64,000 nucleotides of DNA from PALG01 sp964495885. Lineage in GTDB: Bacteria; Bacteroidota; Bacteroidia; Flavobacteriales; Flavobacteriaceae. The stretch is from contig CAZBWO010000011.1 of assembly GCA_964495885.1 (NCBI GenBank), positions 1-64,000 of the forward strand, written 5' to 3'. The notes under the pieces were generated by a model. That model did not search any database. It saw only the letters and a list, made by a program, of their open reading frames with translations, and was not told the DNA's origin. Shown here in pieces: positions 23,001 to 30,772 of the stretch; the stretch's first letter is position 1, and each line of letters starts with the position of its first letter. The position numbers and the translations under genes were made by a program.

Positions 23001-24459
23001 AAGGTACAGTAGTAAAGGCACTTGTAGTCATAGTTCCAATATCTAGGGTGTTGATTTGCCCATTAGAGAAAGAAACGTAGAGTGTTCCATCTGGAGCAAA
23101 TACCATAGAGTTGGCATTTCCGCCTCCTCCTGCAGAAACTAGGTCACCCAATTCTGCACCAAGGGTATTTGTATCAAGATCATATTCAAACAATGCTCTG
23201 TTAAAAGTAGTAGGAGAATCTGCAATAAGGTATACTTGTCCGTCTACTGGATTATAGTCTATGTGAACACTGTTTCCTAAAGAAGTATCTCCGTAAGGAT
23301 CATCTACAAGCGTGATGGCATCTGTAACAGGGTCATAATCATATCTTCCCAAGTTGCTAGGTGCTCCAACAAATCCAGGGATAAGGGCATATAATCCTAC
23401 TGGAGCATTTACTGTTGCTCCCCCAAGGCTTACTTCTAGGGTACTTACCCCACAGTTATCGGTACTACCGCCATCAATTTCAGCGGCGTTCATGGTATAC
23501 ATCCCATTCGCATCCAATTCTACAGTAATGTCTTGGCATACTGCTACTGGAGCTTCTGTATCTTCAACAATCACATTGAAAGAACAGCTTACCGTGTTAT
23601 TATCACTATCTGTAGCTTCATAAGTTACTACAGTGGTTCCTACGGGGAACATACTCCCGGAGGTAGGACCAGCCGTTTGGGTAACAGGGATAACTCCATC
23701 CTCTGGGTCAAAGGCAATAGGGTCTGTAAAGTTCACAACGGCAGAACAAACTCCTGCATCATTGGGAACGGTAATATCCATTGGACAGGAAATTGAAGGA
23801 GGGTTGCCACTTCCCAATCCTGAAACAATAAAGTTATCTACTGCAAAATCTTCATCTCCTGCATCTACGGAAACCGTAAGTCTTAGGTCTAGGGTAGTTC
23901 CAGTTCCGGCAATTGATTTTATGAAGGTTTCGGCAGTTCCTGTAAGAACGGTACCATCACCAATTCCATCAAAGTTCGTATCCTCACTAAAATTCCCATT
24001 GAAGTTTCCGTTGGATTCATCTCCTTCAAAAGCAATTAAATTCTGGTATCCGCCACCATCTATTTGGTATTGTACCAAGATGATGTCATTGGCAGCATCA
24101 ATATCTCCAGGGCTATCGAAGAATTCTGCAAAATCGCCACTAAATTCTAAGCTGGCCAGTCCAGAAATGTCTATTCCTGTCCAATCAACAACAATAGGAA
24201 CGGTAGCACCGTCACCATCTAGGTCCATTCCTGTAAGGAATCCCCCAGAGAATCCAGTGTAAGCTTTGAGTCCGGAAGGAGCACTCCCGGCGCCCCAATC
24301 TCCAACACCTCCTAAGCCATAGAAATCTCCTCCTCCATCAGAGAAGAAAGCTTCGGAAGACGTAAAGCCAGAAGCGTCATCAAATGTTTCATTGAGTGCT
24401 TGTCCGAAGGACATCTGCACAAGAAACACTAAAGTAAATAGTGTAATAATTTTTTTCAT
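20095..24459 (-). CDS. Large T9SS-secreted multidomain protein with HYR repeats
   Basis: 1454 aa from ATG 24459 (nine codons inside the longest frame, giving a clean signal peptide MKKIITLFTLVFLVQMSFGQ). Order: an N-terminal domain of about 200 residues, likely a carbohydrate- or adhesion-type jelly roll; an HYR domain (about 230-310, with V-P-x-G-T-T-V-V-T-Y-x-A-T-D-x-D-x-N); a beta-propeller-like segment (about 355-605) of repeated D-x-x-T/N strands; a lamin-tail-like domain (about 655-800, beginning VFINEIHYDN); further HYR-related strands; and a C-terminal type A sorting domain with LYPNPA and a final RLIKR. It would be exported by the type IX system and attached to the surface or released. 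Function probably adhesion or matrix; no catalytic motif seen. Confidence 0.88.
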   Translation of the reverse strand: MKKIITLFTLVFLVQMSFGQALNETFDDASGFTSSEAFFSDGGGDFYGLGGVGDWGAGSAPSGLKAYTGFSGGFLTGMDLDGDGATVPIVVDWTGIDISGLASLEFSGDFAEFFDSPGDIDAANDIILVQYQIDGGGYQNLIAFEGDESNGNFNGNFSEDTNFDGIGDGTVLTGTAETFIKSIAGTGTTLDLRLTVSVDAGDEDFAVDNFIVSGLGSGNPPSISCPMDITVPNDAGVCSAVVNFTDPIAFDPEDGVIPVTQTAGPTSGSMFPVGTTVVTYEATDSDNNTVSCSFNVIVEDTEAPVAVCQDITVELDANGMYTMNAAEIDGGSTDNCGVSTLEVSLGGATVNAPVGLYALIPGFVGAPSNLGRYDYDPVTDAITLVDDPYGDTSLGNSVHIDYNPVDGQVYLIADSPTTFNRALFEYDLDTNTLGAELGDLVSAGGGGNANSMVFAPDGTLYVSFSNGQINTLDIGTMTTSAFTTVPSTNGAMGLAYDYDNDEIIYVTGFGSITDLYSIDLAGTATLEFSFAPCTGAGNGTAQAMEYLGGGKMVVSGTGSCNTIYTIDLNTQTTNVILNPDGFEGVIKSLLYVPAGGGGPAAPSITFTCDDVGMQMVDLIVTDAAGNQSTCTATVTVEDNTAPEIICVGEASGPSVFINEIHYDNTGADQDEAIEVAGPAGTDLSTYSLVLYNGNGGAEYNTVALSGTIDDEGSGYGAVNFAISGIQNGAPDGIVLAQNGNVIQFLSYEGSFTAVGGVADGMTSTDIGVFEPGSTPIGESLQLTGTGTYYPDFTWMGPMASSPGDLNAGQTIQMPTSAAYDVVLDANGMATVNASDLVVSVTEACDYEVTVAGGAPMPGDLTTTFAGGSGIRSPMFDVNILSDMTINTFDVNLDDGAVMDIEIYAKLGTHVGSENNPGDWTLLETVTGVVSAGDGLPTPLNLSLNYQVNAGETHAFYIASDDKVAGAGFNYTVGTAVGDLFASDANMEILEGASVSYPFGTVFSPRIFNGTIYYNTGGAGTPNPTIDFDCSNVGENQVEVTVTDASGNTATCVATVNVIDETDPILVCQDITIELDENGMATIVPEDLLASTPTTYNAMVIGSDNASGTAGETDFEVNVTANETISFDWDYTTNDIPGFDSFGYVLNGTYNQLTDDLLGNQSGNTTVNLTAGDVFAFRVDTDDNGFGNSETIITNFQPGFTGQFAPANWTVVLNNSDGDAFFIEIPGGPLSFDACGISVLAVDIDEFSCDDIGTPVTVTVFASDPSGNLASCTSVVTVVDLLGPEVTCPADQTVDPGPNNLFYVLPDYFDTGEATAADNCTDPLTIFSQDPAPGTLLSDGVYTISLCSTDEYGNEGCCTFELTVESVLGNEDNALASGIKLYPNPADQWVTLGNQSGIQLEAAMVFDMNGRLVMDLDLSNMGTERQVDVSALASGVYMVQIAGEGQSTVKRLIKR

Positions 24460-24564
24460 AGTTGAATTAATTTTAATAGTCACCAAATATACTTCCTTCC
24501 AAGGTGAATTCCTTGGATTTTCAGATTAAATTAATGTAAAGAGAGGAGACAAAAAGAAGGATGA

Positions 24565-25569
24565 TCAATCTAGCTTTTCGGTTAACTTGCTAAATACTTT
24601 TTTAGGGCTTTTGTTTTCATAAAGTACATTATAGACTGCTTTGATAATAGGTATCTTTGCTTTTTTCTTTCCTTTGGCTTCGTTGAGTTCATAGGCACTT
24701 TTGGTAGCGTAATATCCTTCTGCGACCATATTCATTTCCATCATGGCACTTTTAACGGTATAGCCTTTGCCAATCATGTTTCCAAACATACGGTTTCTAC
24801 TGAAGGTAGAATAGCCTGTAACCAACAGGTCTCCTAAATAGGCAGAACCGTTGATATCTCTTTTCATCTTATGTACTTTTTTTACATAGCGTTTCATTTC
24901 CCTTATGGCATTGCTCATAAGCACACTTTGAAAATTATCCCCATAACCCAAACCATGGGCTATTCCTGCTGCAAGTGCGTAGATGTTTTTTAGCATTGCA
25001 GCGTACTCTGTTCCAATGATGTCATCACTGGTGGTACATTTTATATAATCACTGGAAAGTACATCGGCTACTTGCTGTGCTTTTTTCTCATCTGCACAGG
25101 CAATGGTTAGATAGGAAAGTCGCTCAAGGGCTACTTCTTCTGCATGACAAGGACCCGTAATGACCCCAATATCCTGAAAAGGAATTGAATAATTGGTGTA
25201 AAAATGATCCCCAACAATTAAACTGGTTTCTGGAACAATTCCCTTAATAGCAGAGAAAACTACTTTCCCTTTCAAAGGAGTGGTGATTTTTTGAAGTTCA
25301 GCTTCCAAAAAGGCTGAAGGAATCACAAAAATGAGATAGTCTGCATAAGCAACCATTTCATTGATATCATTGCTTAATTTTAGCTTTGTGACATCAAACT
25401 CAACCGAGCTGAGATAGTTGGGGTTGTGGTATTCTTTTTTGAGATGTTCCAAAGCGTATACACTGCGCATGTACCATCCAACTTCTTCAAGATTTTCTGA
25501 TAGCATTTTTACAATAGCAGTTGCCCAGCTCCCCCCTCCAAATACTGCAAATGTTTTTTTGGTCGCCAT
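24565..25569 (-). CDS. gpsA: NAD(P)H-dependent glycerol-3-phosphate dehydrogenase
   Basis: 334 aa. It reduces dihydroxyacetone phosphate to sn-glycerol-3-phosphate for phospholipid synthesis. The N-terminal Rossmann motif is AVFGGGSWATA at 8-18; a conserved GPCHAEEV and a lysine-rich motif AMLKNIYALAAGIAHGLGYGDN follow, as expected for the GpsA catalytic Lys region. Length is normal for the family. A -7 box TATTTTTG lies at 25595-25588 on the minus strand. Confidence 0.95.
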   Translation of the reverse strand: MATKKTFAVFGGGSWATAIVKMLSENLEEVGWYMRSVYALEHLKKEYHNPNYLSSVEFDVTKLKLSNDINEMVAYADYLIFVIPSAFLEAELQKITTPLKGKVVFSAIKGIVPETSLIVGDHFYTNYSIPFQDIGVITGPCHAEEVALERLSYLTIACADEKKAQQVADVLSSDYIKCTTSDDIIGTEYAAMLKNIYALAAGIAHGLGYGDNFQSVLMSNAIREMKRYVKKVHKMKRDINGSAYLGDLLVTGYSTFSRNRMFGNMIGKGYTVKSAMMEMNMVAEGYYATKSAYELNEAKGKKKAKIPIIKAVYNVLYENKSPKKVFSKLTEKLD

Positions 25570-25587
25570 ATGAGATTATTTGGTATT

Positions 25588-25595
25588 CAAAAATA
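25588..25595 (-). promoter_or_regulatory. -7 box for gpsA
   Basis: Minus strand TATTTTTG matches TAnnTTTG and ends 18 bp before the ATG. Confidence 0.4.
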
Positions 25596-25727
25596 AGCAA
25601 AACCTTTCGCACCCCCTAATTTGAAGTATTAAGAACAAGTAATGATTTAATGCATTGAAAATTAACATATTACAATTTTGGCATGTTTTTAGATTTTCAA
25701 AAAGTATAACCCCTAAAATCGTGTATT

Positions 25728-26645
25728 ATGAAAAAATGGAAATTACTACTTGGATTAATGTTCGTTACCACGATGTTTACTTCTTGTTATACTGAAGTGA
25801 TTGTAGAAGATCCTATAGACCCAGTTCCTACCGTGACCCTTGCTGATATCATGGAGGGTTATGAACTTTGGTATGTAGACATTCACCGTTCCAATGCTCA
25901 TGGGGAGATTCCTTTTATGCAGATGGCATTTACCCTCTCGTTTCGGAATGGAACTTTATATGCCAACAACAATTTGGTTGGGATTGGGGATCAAGGATAC
26001 GGATTTGGAATAGATATAGGTTTTTACAACACCTATTCCAAAACCTTGGAAATTACACATGATATTGATGGGTATCATCAATTTAAAGTAAACCAGTTGA
26101 ATGCCCATGAAATAGAGTTATATCACCCAGGTTGGGATGTATACTTTGTATTAGAGGGCTATCAGCGAAATACGTTTGATTATGATGCATTGTTTTATGA
26201 CAATATCCATTACTTCCTTCAAGAATACTCGGCTTGGGAAAAAAGTTATACCAGTCCATACGGGGAGCCAAATCCTTTTGATTATGAGAATTACCTTCAA
26301 TTTCTGCCAGGTGGCGGGGATGGTAATTTCCAGAGTTCGGAAGATCCAAACGGAATCCCTTATCCTAGTGTTTATTGGGATTACACAGGAATTTATAATG
26401 TAGACCCGGTGCAGGGAGATCGTTATCTAAAATATTTAACATTAGATTATGATTATATGGGCAATGAATATTTTGAATTGAGCGTTATTGATGACAACAC
26501 GATTGAATTGTTCCACTCTTTTTCAGCAACGGTTTACCGATTTAGGGGAAAAGGGTACATTCAATTAAAGAACAGTGCGACAGGAAAGCTTCGTCTTTCC
26601 AATGCTGAAATTGAACAACAAATGATCAAGATCAGTTCGTTCTAA
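25728..26645 (+). CDS. Lipoprotein adjacent to nadD, unknown
   Basis: 305 aa with a signal peptide and lipobox ending in Cys-20 (FTSC), so anchored in the membrane. The mature part is rich in Y, D, F and N with a regular strand pattern (about 9-10 strands), probably a beta-barrel or lipocalin-like fold. Homologues beside nadD in flavobacteria have been labelled nicotinic acid mononucleotide adenyltransferase, but there is no nucleotidyltransferase motif here, so that label should be avoided. Convergent with nadD; a hairpin terminator separates them. Confidence 0.8.
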   Translation: MKKWKLLLGLMFVTTMFTSCYTEVIVEDPIDPVPTVTLADIMEGYELWYVDIHRSNAHGEIPFMQMAFTLSFRNGTLYANNNLVGIGDQGYGFGIDIGFYNTYSKTLEITHDIDGYHQFKVNQLNAHEIELYHPGWDVYFVLEGYQRNTFDYDALFYDNIHYFLQEYSAWEKSYTSPYGEPNPFDYENYLQFLPGGGDGNFQSSEDPNGIPYPSVYWDYTGIYNVDPVQGDRYLKYLTLDYDYMGNEYFELSVIDDNTIELFHSFSATVYRFRGKGYIQLKNSATGKLRLSNAEIEQQMIKISSF

Positions 26646-26701
26646 GTGTTTTTCAAGTCCCTTTAAAGGGCACTGAATAATTTTTGGTTGGTTATTTAGT
26701 T

Positions 26702-26744
26702 GAAACCGTCTCATCCATTCTTCGGATAGGGCGGTTTCTTTTTT
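26702..26744 (+). terminator. Terminator between the lipoprotein gene and nadD
   Basis: Outer stem GAAACCG / CGGTTTC and inner stem ATCC / GGAT, followed by T-rich DNA on the plus strand. It sits between convergent genes. Confidence 0.75.
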
Positions 26745-27334
26745 TATTTATAGAAATTCATCTCGTCTAGATACTGCCAAACATTGTGGGGTAATAACGG
26801 ACGGATATTTTTTCCATCCTTTATGGCATTCCGTATAAATGTTGCTGAAATTTCCATAATAGGGGCTTTGACGGTATGGATTTGAGGATGGTTTTTGAAT
26901 GCTTCGGTATGCTCTCCATCTGAAATTCTAGGATAGACATAAAGTTCGTAGTTGGCCAACAACACTTCGTAGTTTTTCCATTTGTGTAATCCTTTCAAAT
27001 TGTCTTCCCCCATGATAAGGCAAAATTGCTGCTCTGGATAGCGTTCATCCAAATGAGCCAACGTATTTACCGTATAGTTTGGTTGTGGAAGGTCAAATTC
27101 AATATTACTGGCTTTTAGCTTTGGGTAATCTTCTACGGCTATGCGTACCATTGCCAAGCGATGTAAGTCATCTAAAAGGGTTTTCTTTTTTTTGTGTGGA
27201 TTATGCGGTGTGACCACCATCCAAACTTCTTCCAAATCACTAAACTCCACAAGATGGTTAGCAATTGCCAAATGCCCAATGTGGATGGGATTAAAGGTTC
27301 CAAAAAAGAGTCCGATTTTCTTACGGGTTCTCAT
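26744..27334 (-). CDS. nadD: Nicotinate-nucleotide adenylyltransferase
   Basis: 196 aa from ATG 27334. A longer frame starting at 27364 would overlap gmk; the internal start gives MRTRKKIGLFFGTFNPIHIGH, the normal family start, one base after the gmk stop. It forms nicotinate adenine dinucleotide in NAD synthesis. Motifs: GTFNPIHIGH at 12-21 (GxFxPxHxGH) and ISATFIRNAI near residue 165 (equivalent to ISSTxxR). Third gene of the conserved yicC-gmk-nadD run. Confidence 0.95.
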   Translation of the reverse strand: MRTRKKIGLFFGTFNPIHIGHLAIANHLVEFSDLEEVWMVVTPHNPHKKKKTLLDDLHRLAMVRIAVEDYPKLKASNIEFDLPQPNYTVNTLAHLDERYPEQQFCLIMGEDNLKGLHKWKNYEVLLANYELYVYPRISDGEHTEAFKNHPQIHTVKAPIMEISATFIRNAIKDGKNIRPLLPHNVWQYLDEMNFYK

Positions 27335-27335
27335 A

Positions 27336-27929
27336 CTATTCTTCTTCTTCAGATGAAAGGCCAATATGTTTTGCCACTAAGGCTTCGGCTTGTTCCAGTG
27401 CAAGGTCTAGTTTGTCATTCACGATGATATGATCAAACTGTGGTGCGGTGGCCATTTCAATGGAAGCCTTTGCAACCCGCATATTAATTTTATCCTCACT
27501 TTCGGTTTTGCGTTTTTTTAGCCTAATTTTCAACTCATCTACACTAGGAGGCTTTACAAAAACAGCTAAAGTTTCCGAAGGGAATTTTTTCTTGATTCGT
27601 AATCCACCCACCACATCAATATCAAAAATCACATTTTTCCCCTTCTTCCAAATTCGCTCCACTTCCTTTTTAAGCGTTCCGTAGAAATTATCCCTGTAGA
27701 CTTCTTCCCACTCCAAAAAGTCTCCATTTTTGATGTGCTGCTTAAATTGTTTCGTGCTCATGAAATAGTAGTCCACGCCATCCTGCTCATGTTCACGTGG
27801 TTCCCTGGAAGTAGCAGAAATGGAAAACTCCAGATTAAGGTGTTCCTGAACCAACAAGTGCCTTACAATGGTGGTTTTTCCACTTCCGGAAGGCGCCGAA
27901 AAAACAATTAATTTCCCGCCTTTTTTCAT
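27336..27929 (-). CDS. gmk: Guanylate kinase
   Basis: 197 aa; converts GMP to GDP with ATP. P-loop SAPSGSGKTT at 11-20; the GMP-binding part follows with ISATSREPREHEQDGVDYYF (S, R and Y contacts), and a lid region KRKTESEDKINMRVAKASIEM. Its start overlaps the yicC stop by one base (TAATG), so the two are coupled. Confidence 0.96.
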   Translation of the reverse strand: MKKGGKLIVFSAPSGSGKTTIVRHLLVQEHLNLEFSISATSREPREHEQDGVDYYFMSTKQFKQHIKNGDFLEWEEVYRDNFYGTLKKEVERIWKKGKNVIFDIDVVGGLRIKKKFPSETLAVFVKPPSVDELKIRLKKRKTESEDKINMRVAKASIEMATAPQFDHIIVNDKLDLALEQAEALVAKHIGLSSEEEE

Positions 27930-28786
27930 TAGAGTACGTTTAAAGCTTGTTCTTTTATTTTCTCCAGTTCATCTTTCATTTGTACGACCAATTGTTGCAT
28001 GGGGGCATAGTTAGCTTTGCTGCCAATAGTGTTGATTTCCCGACCAATTTCCTGTGAAATGAAGCCCAGTTTTTTTCCGTTGGAGTCTGAAGAGGATAAC
28101 GTTTCCAGAAAATAGTCCAGATGGTTTTTTAAACGAACTTTTTCTTCGGTGATATCGTATTTTTCCAAATAGTAGATGAGTTCCTGTTCAAAGCGGTTGG
28201 CATCCACGTCTGTTTTTAAATCTGCTACTGCTTTTTCCAATCTGGTTCGTACATGAGCAATACGCTCTGTGTCTATAGTTTCAACTTGCATCAAAAGATC
28301 TGCAATAGTGTTGATGCGGTTTTTAAAGTCGGTTTCCAACACCTTTCCTTCATCACTTCGGTATTCAATAATCGCATCCAAAGCTTCATTTACTGAATCT
28401 AGGATTTGCTGAAATTCATCTTCGTTAATTTCATCCCGTTCGGTTGTTAGGGTATCTGGCAACCTGATAGCCATTTTAAGCAATTCGGCATCGTTTACAT
28501 CAACCACATTCTTTAATTGATTCATATAACCTTTTACCACTACTTCATTCACTACGGAAGTTGTTGTTTCCCCTGAAATCTCTACATAAAGATTGAAATC
28601 AATTTTTCCGCGGATGAGTGCTTTCGCCAAATGATCCCGAAGCGTCATTTCTTTTTCCCGATAGTGGGAGGGCATACGTGCGTTAAGATCTAGGTTTTTG
28701 CTGTTCAGCGATTTGATCTCAATGCTGATTTTTTTGGAGGGTAATTGTAGGATACTTTTCCCGTATCCAGTCATGGATTGAATCAT
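27929..28786 (-). CDS. yicC: YicC family endoribonuclease-like protein
   Basis: 285 aa with the invariant N-terminus MIQSMTGYGKS and the C-terminal block KLGFISQEIGREINTIGSKA, both diagnostic for YicC/YloC proteins. Members have been reported to act as endoribonucleases, with the conserved acidic and His residues in the C-terminal domain. The middle (residues 150-220) is a long coiled helical region. It is first of the yicC-gmk-nadD operon and has its own -7 box. Confidence 0.92.
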   Translation of the reverse strand: MIQSMTGYGKSILQLPSKKISIEIKSLNSKNLDLNARMPSHYREKEMTLRDHLAKALIRGKIDFNLYVEISGETTTSVVNEVVVKGYMNQLKNVVDVNDAELLKMAIRLPDTLTTERDEINEDEFQQILDSVNEALDAIIEYRSDEGKVLETDFKNRINTIADLLMQVETIDTERIAHVRTRLEKAVADLKTDVDANRFEQELIYYLEKYDITEEKVRLKNHLDYFLETLSSSDSNGKKLGFISQEIGREINTIGSKANYAPMQQLVVQMKDELEKIKEQALNVL

Positions 28787-28804
28787 ACCTTAAAAAATTG
28801 GACA

Positions 28805-28812
28805 CAAAGTTA
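28805..28812 (-). promoter_or_regulatory. -7 box for yicC-gmk-nadD
   Basis: Minus strand TAACTTTG matches TAnnTTTG, 18 bp before the yicC ATG. It suggests that this operon is transcribed independently of the sugar operon upstream. Confidence 0.5.
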
Positions 28813-28839
28813 CAATTTTAAGCCCAAAGGGTGTGGGGA

Positions 28840-29193
28840 TTATTTTGGATTCCCGTTTTTATCAAAATAACGGTCCAAATAGCGCTCAGTGAACCAAAAA
28901 GTTGATACAATGAGCAAAGTGTTGCCAGCGATTGTTACGAGTATGTTGTAGTTTGGAAACAGGAAATAACCAATAGCTGGTATGAGTAAGCTGTACCAAC
29001 AAACTTTTACCATGAATACACTGGAGTATGTGTTAGCTGACTTCCAAACTTTTTCATTGGCCATGGATCTACGGGTTCTGTAGCCATACCACCAATTAAT
29101 TTTTTTAGGAGGATTCTTCTGAAATATATAGGCCAATAATAACATGAATATGCAGTATCCTAAACTGGCATAGAGTTGAACTTCTGCATCCAT
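28840..29193 (-). CDS. SdpI family membrane protein
   Basis: 117 aa with three hydrophobic segments and the family signature WWYGYRTRRSMANEKVWKSAN (W-Y-G-x-R-T-x-x-S-M-x-x-x-x-x-W-x-x-A-N) between the first and second. SdpI in Bacillus gives immunity to the SDP toxin, but most SdpI-family proteins have no known role. It is the last gene of the sugar operon, 6 bp after a DUF1080 gene, so probably co-transcribed. Confidence 0.85.
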   Translation of the reverse strand: MDAEVQLYASLGYCIFMLLLAYIFQKNPPKKINWWYGYRTRRSMANEKVWKSANTYSSVFMVKVCWYSLLIPAIGYFLFPNYNILVTIAGNTLLIVSTFWFTERYLDRYFDKNGNPK

Positions 29194-29199
29194 GTGCTG

Positions 29200-29943
29200 C
29201 TATAATTCCTTGATTTTTATATTTCTAAACCAAACTTTATCGCCATGATCCTGAAGCCCTATGTGCCCAGTTTGGGAAACACCAAATCCTTCCCAATCCT
29301 TAAACTTTGAGTTGGCGACCATGGTGTCCCACTCTTCACCATACACAGGGAAAGTGACGATTTTGGTTCCGTTAAGGGTCACGGTTCCTTGATTGGTTTC
29401 ATGATTGATTTCAATCACGCAAAGGTTCCATTCTCCAGTAGGTTTTACAACAGAAAGATCACTCGGGGCAATCATGTCATACAATGAACCAGCTTTATGT
29501 GTGCCTTCCCCTACAAATGAATCTGGGTGTTTGGCGTCATCCAAAACTTGTATTTCGGGGCCCGTTTGAAAAATATAAGGATATGCTTCGTCTTCCTGTA
29601 CCCCCCAAAAAATACCACTGTTTCCTCCCTCAGCAATTTTCCATTCCAAGGAAAGGATAAAATTAGTATACGTTTTTTTGGTTAGGATGTCATTGCCATG
29701 GGATTCCCCTGGAACGAACGCCATTGCTTCATTTTCAATACGCCAGCCTGCAGGCATGCTATCTTTTTGGTAGCCACGCCAGTGGTCTAAGGAAGTTCCG
29801 TCAAAAAGGATTTCCCATTCTTGAGTATTTTCAGTTTCCGAAGTAGTGATTTCTGAATTTTCAGCAACTGGTTCTTGCGCTGTTTTTTCTTTGCAAGCTA
29901 AAAATGCAAAACCAAAAAGTAAGAGATAAATTGTTTTTTTCAT
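29200..29943 (-). CDS. DUF1080 lipoprotein (3-keto-disaccharide hydrolase type), copy 2
   Basis: 247 aa; lipobox LAC with Cys-17 after a short signal peptide. The mature domain is DUF1080, a concanavalin-like jelly roll: ILFDGTSLDHWRGY at the start, then EWKIAEGGNSGIFW, and a C-terminal IGLQDHGDKVWFRNIKIKEL, which is the diagnostic end of the family. Pfam names this family 3-keto-disaccharide hydrolase; with GMC dehydrogenase and TIM-barrel partners a role in cleaving 3-keto-glycosides is plausible. The protein is 9 bp after the first DUF1080 gene. Confidence 0.92.
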   Translation of the reverse strand: MKKTIYLLLFGFAFLACKEKTAQEPVAENSEITTSETENTQEWEILFDGTSLDHWRGYQKDSMPAGWRIENEAMAFVPGESHGNDILTKKTYTNFILSLEWKIAEGGNSGIFWGVQEDEAYPYIFQTGPEIQVLDDAKHPDSFVGEGTHKAGSLYDMIAPSDLSVVKPTGEWNLCVIEINHETNQGTVTLNGTKIVTFPVYGEEWDTMVANSKFKDWEGFGVSQTGHIGLQDHGDKVWFRNIKIKEL

Positions 29944-29952
29944 TGAGGTGTT

Positions 29953-30762
29953 TTATAGTTCCCTAACCCAAATATTTCGGTAGCTAACGCCACTTTGGTC
30001 TTGATGATCCTGAAGCTTAATGGGTGCAGGGCCATGTGCATCATTTTTAGGCCATCCTATATATTCTGTAGTGCCTTCCAACTCAAAGTGATCCTGAATT
30101 AGCACACCATTTAATAAGACGGTTAGCGTCGCCGATTTGGTTTTGTTGCCTTCGGAATCAAATTCTGGTGCATGGAAAATGATGTCATAGGTATTCCATT
30201 CTCCCGTGGGTTTTGCAGCCATGGCGAGTGGGATGGATTGTTTATAGATTGACCCTACCATTCCATTTACATAAGTAGGATTATCATTATTATCCAATAT
30301 CTGTACCTCATAGCGATTTTGGAGGAAGACGCCACTGTTGCTTCGGTTCTGATTAGTTTGTGTATTGTCTGGATTACTTCGCCATTCCAAATGTAATTGC
30401 ACACTACCAAATGATTGTTTGGTTTGGATGTCCCCACTTTTATCCTTTACGGTCATACTTCCATCCCCGTTAAGAGTCCATGCTGCCTCTCCAGCTTCTT
30501 CTTTGGCACTTTCCCAAGCATCTAAATTAGAGCCATCAAAGAGTATGATTGCATCACTTGGGGCCCCATTTTGTTGGTTTGGATTTACTTTTGGGGGCAC
30601 TGGCTCCCAAATTTCTGTTTCTTCTGGCTTGGTAGGTTCTTTCTGGGTCACGCTATCCATTTTTTGAGTAGGAGTTTCTGTTTTTTCCTCGGAAGTTTTG
30701 GTGCTGTCATTACATGCAAAAGATAACAAACCAGTAATTACTCCCATGACAAGATATTTCAT
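29953..30762 (-). CDS. DUF1080 lipoprotein (3-keto-disaccharide hydrolase type), copy 1
   Basis: 269 aa; lipobox FAC with Cys-17, then a linker rich in T, E, K and P (residues 18-60), and a DUF1080 jelly roll: ILFDGSNLDAWES, LHLEWRSNPDN, NSGVFLQNRYEVQILDN and a C-terminal PIKLQDHQDQSGVSYRNIWV. It differs strongly from copy 2, so the pair may act on different substrates or in sequence. Tenth base after the TIM-barrel gene upstream. Confidence 0.92.
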   Translation of the reverse strand: MKYLVMGVITGLLSFACNDSTKTSEEKTETPTQKMDSVTQKEPTKPEETEIWEPVPPKVNPNQQNGAPSDAIILFDGSNLDAWESAKEEAGEAAWTLNGDGSMTVKDKSGDIQTKQSFGSVQLHLEWRSNPDNTQTNQNRSNSGVFLQNRYEVQILDNNDNPTYVNGMVGSIYKQSIPLAMAAKPTGEWNTYDIIFHAPEFDSEGNKTKSATLTVLLNGVLIQDHFELEGTTEYIGWPKNDAHGPAPIKLQDHQDQSGVSYRNIWVREL

Positions 30763-30772
30763 ATGGTTGTTT

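Noticed and set aside
23633..24262. Long open frame (209 aa) on the plus strand inside the T9SS protein gene
   Set aside because: It is a low-complexity P/S/T-rich antisense shadow of the repetitive HYR protein with no start context and no family pattern.
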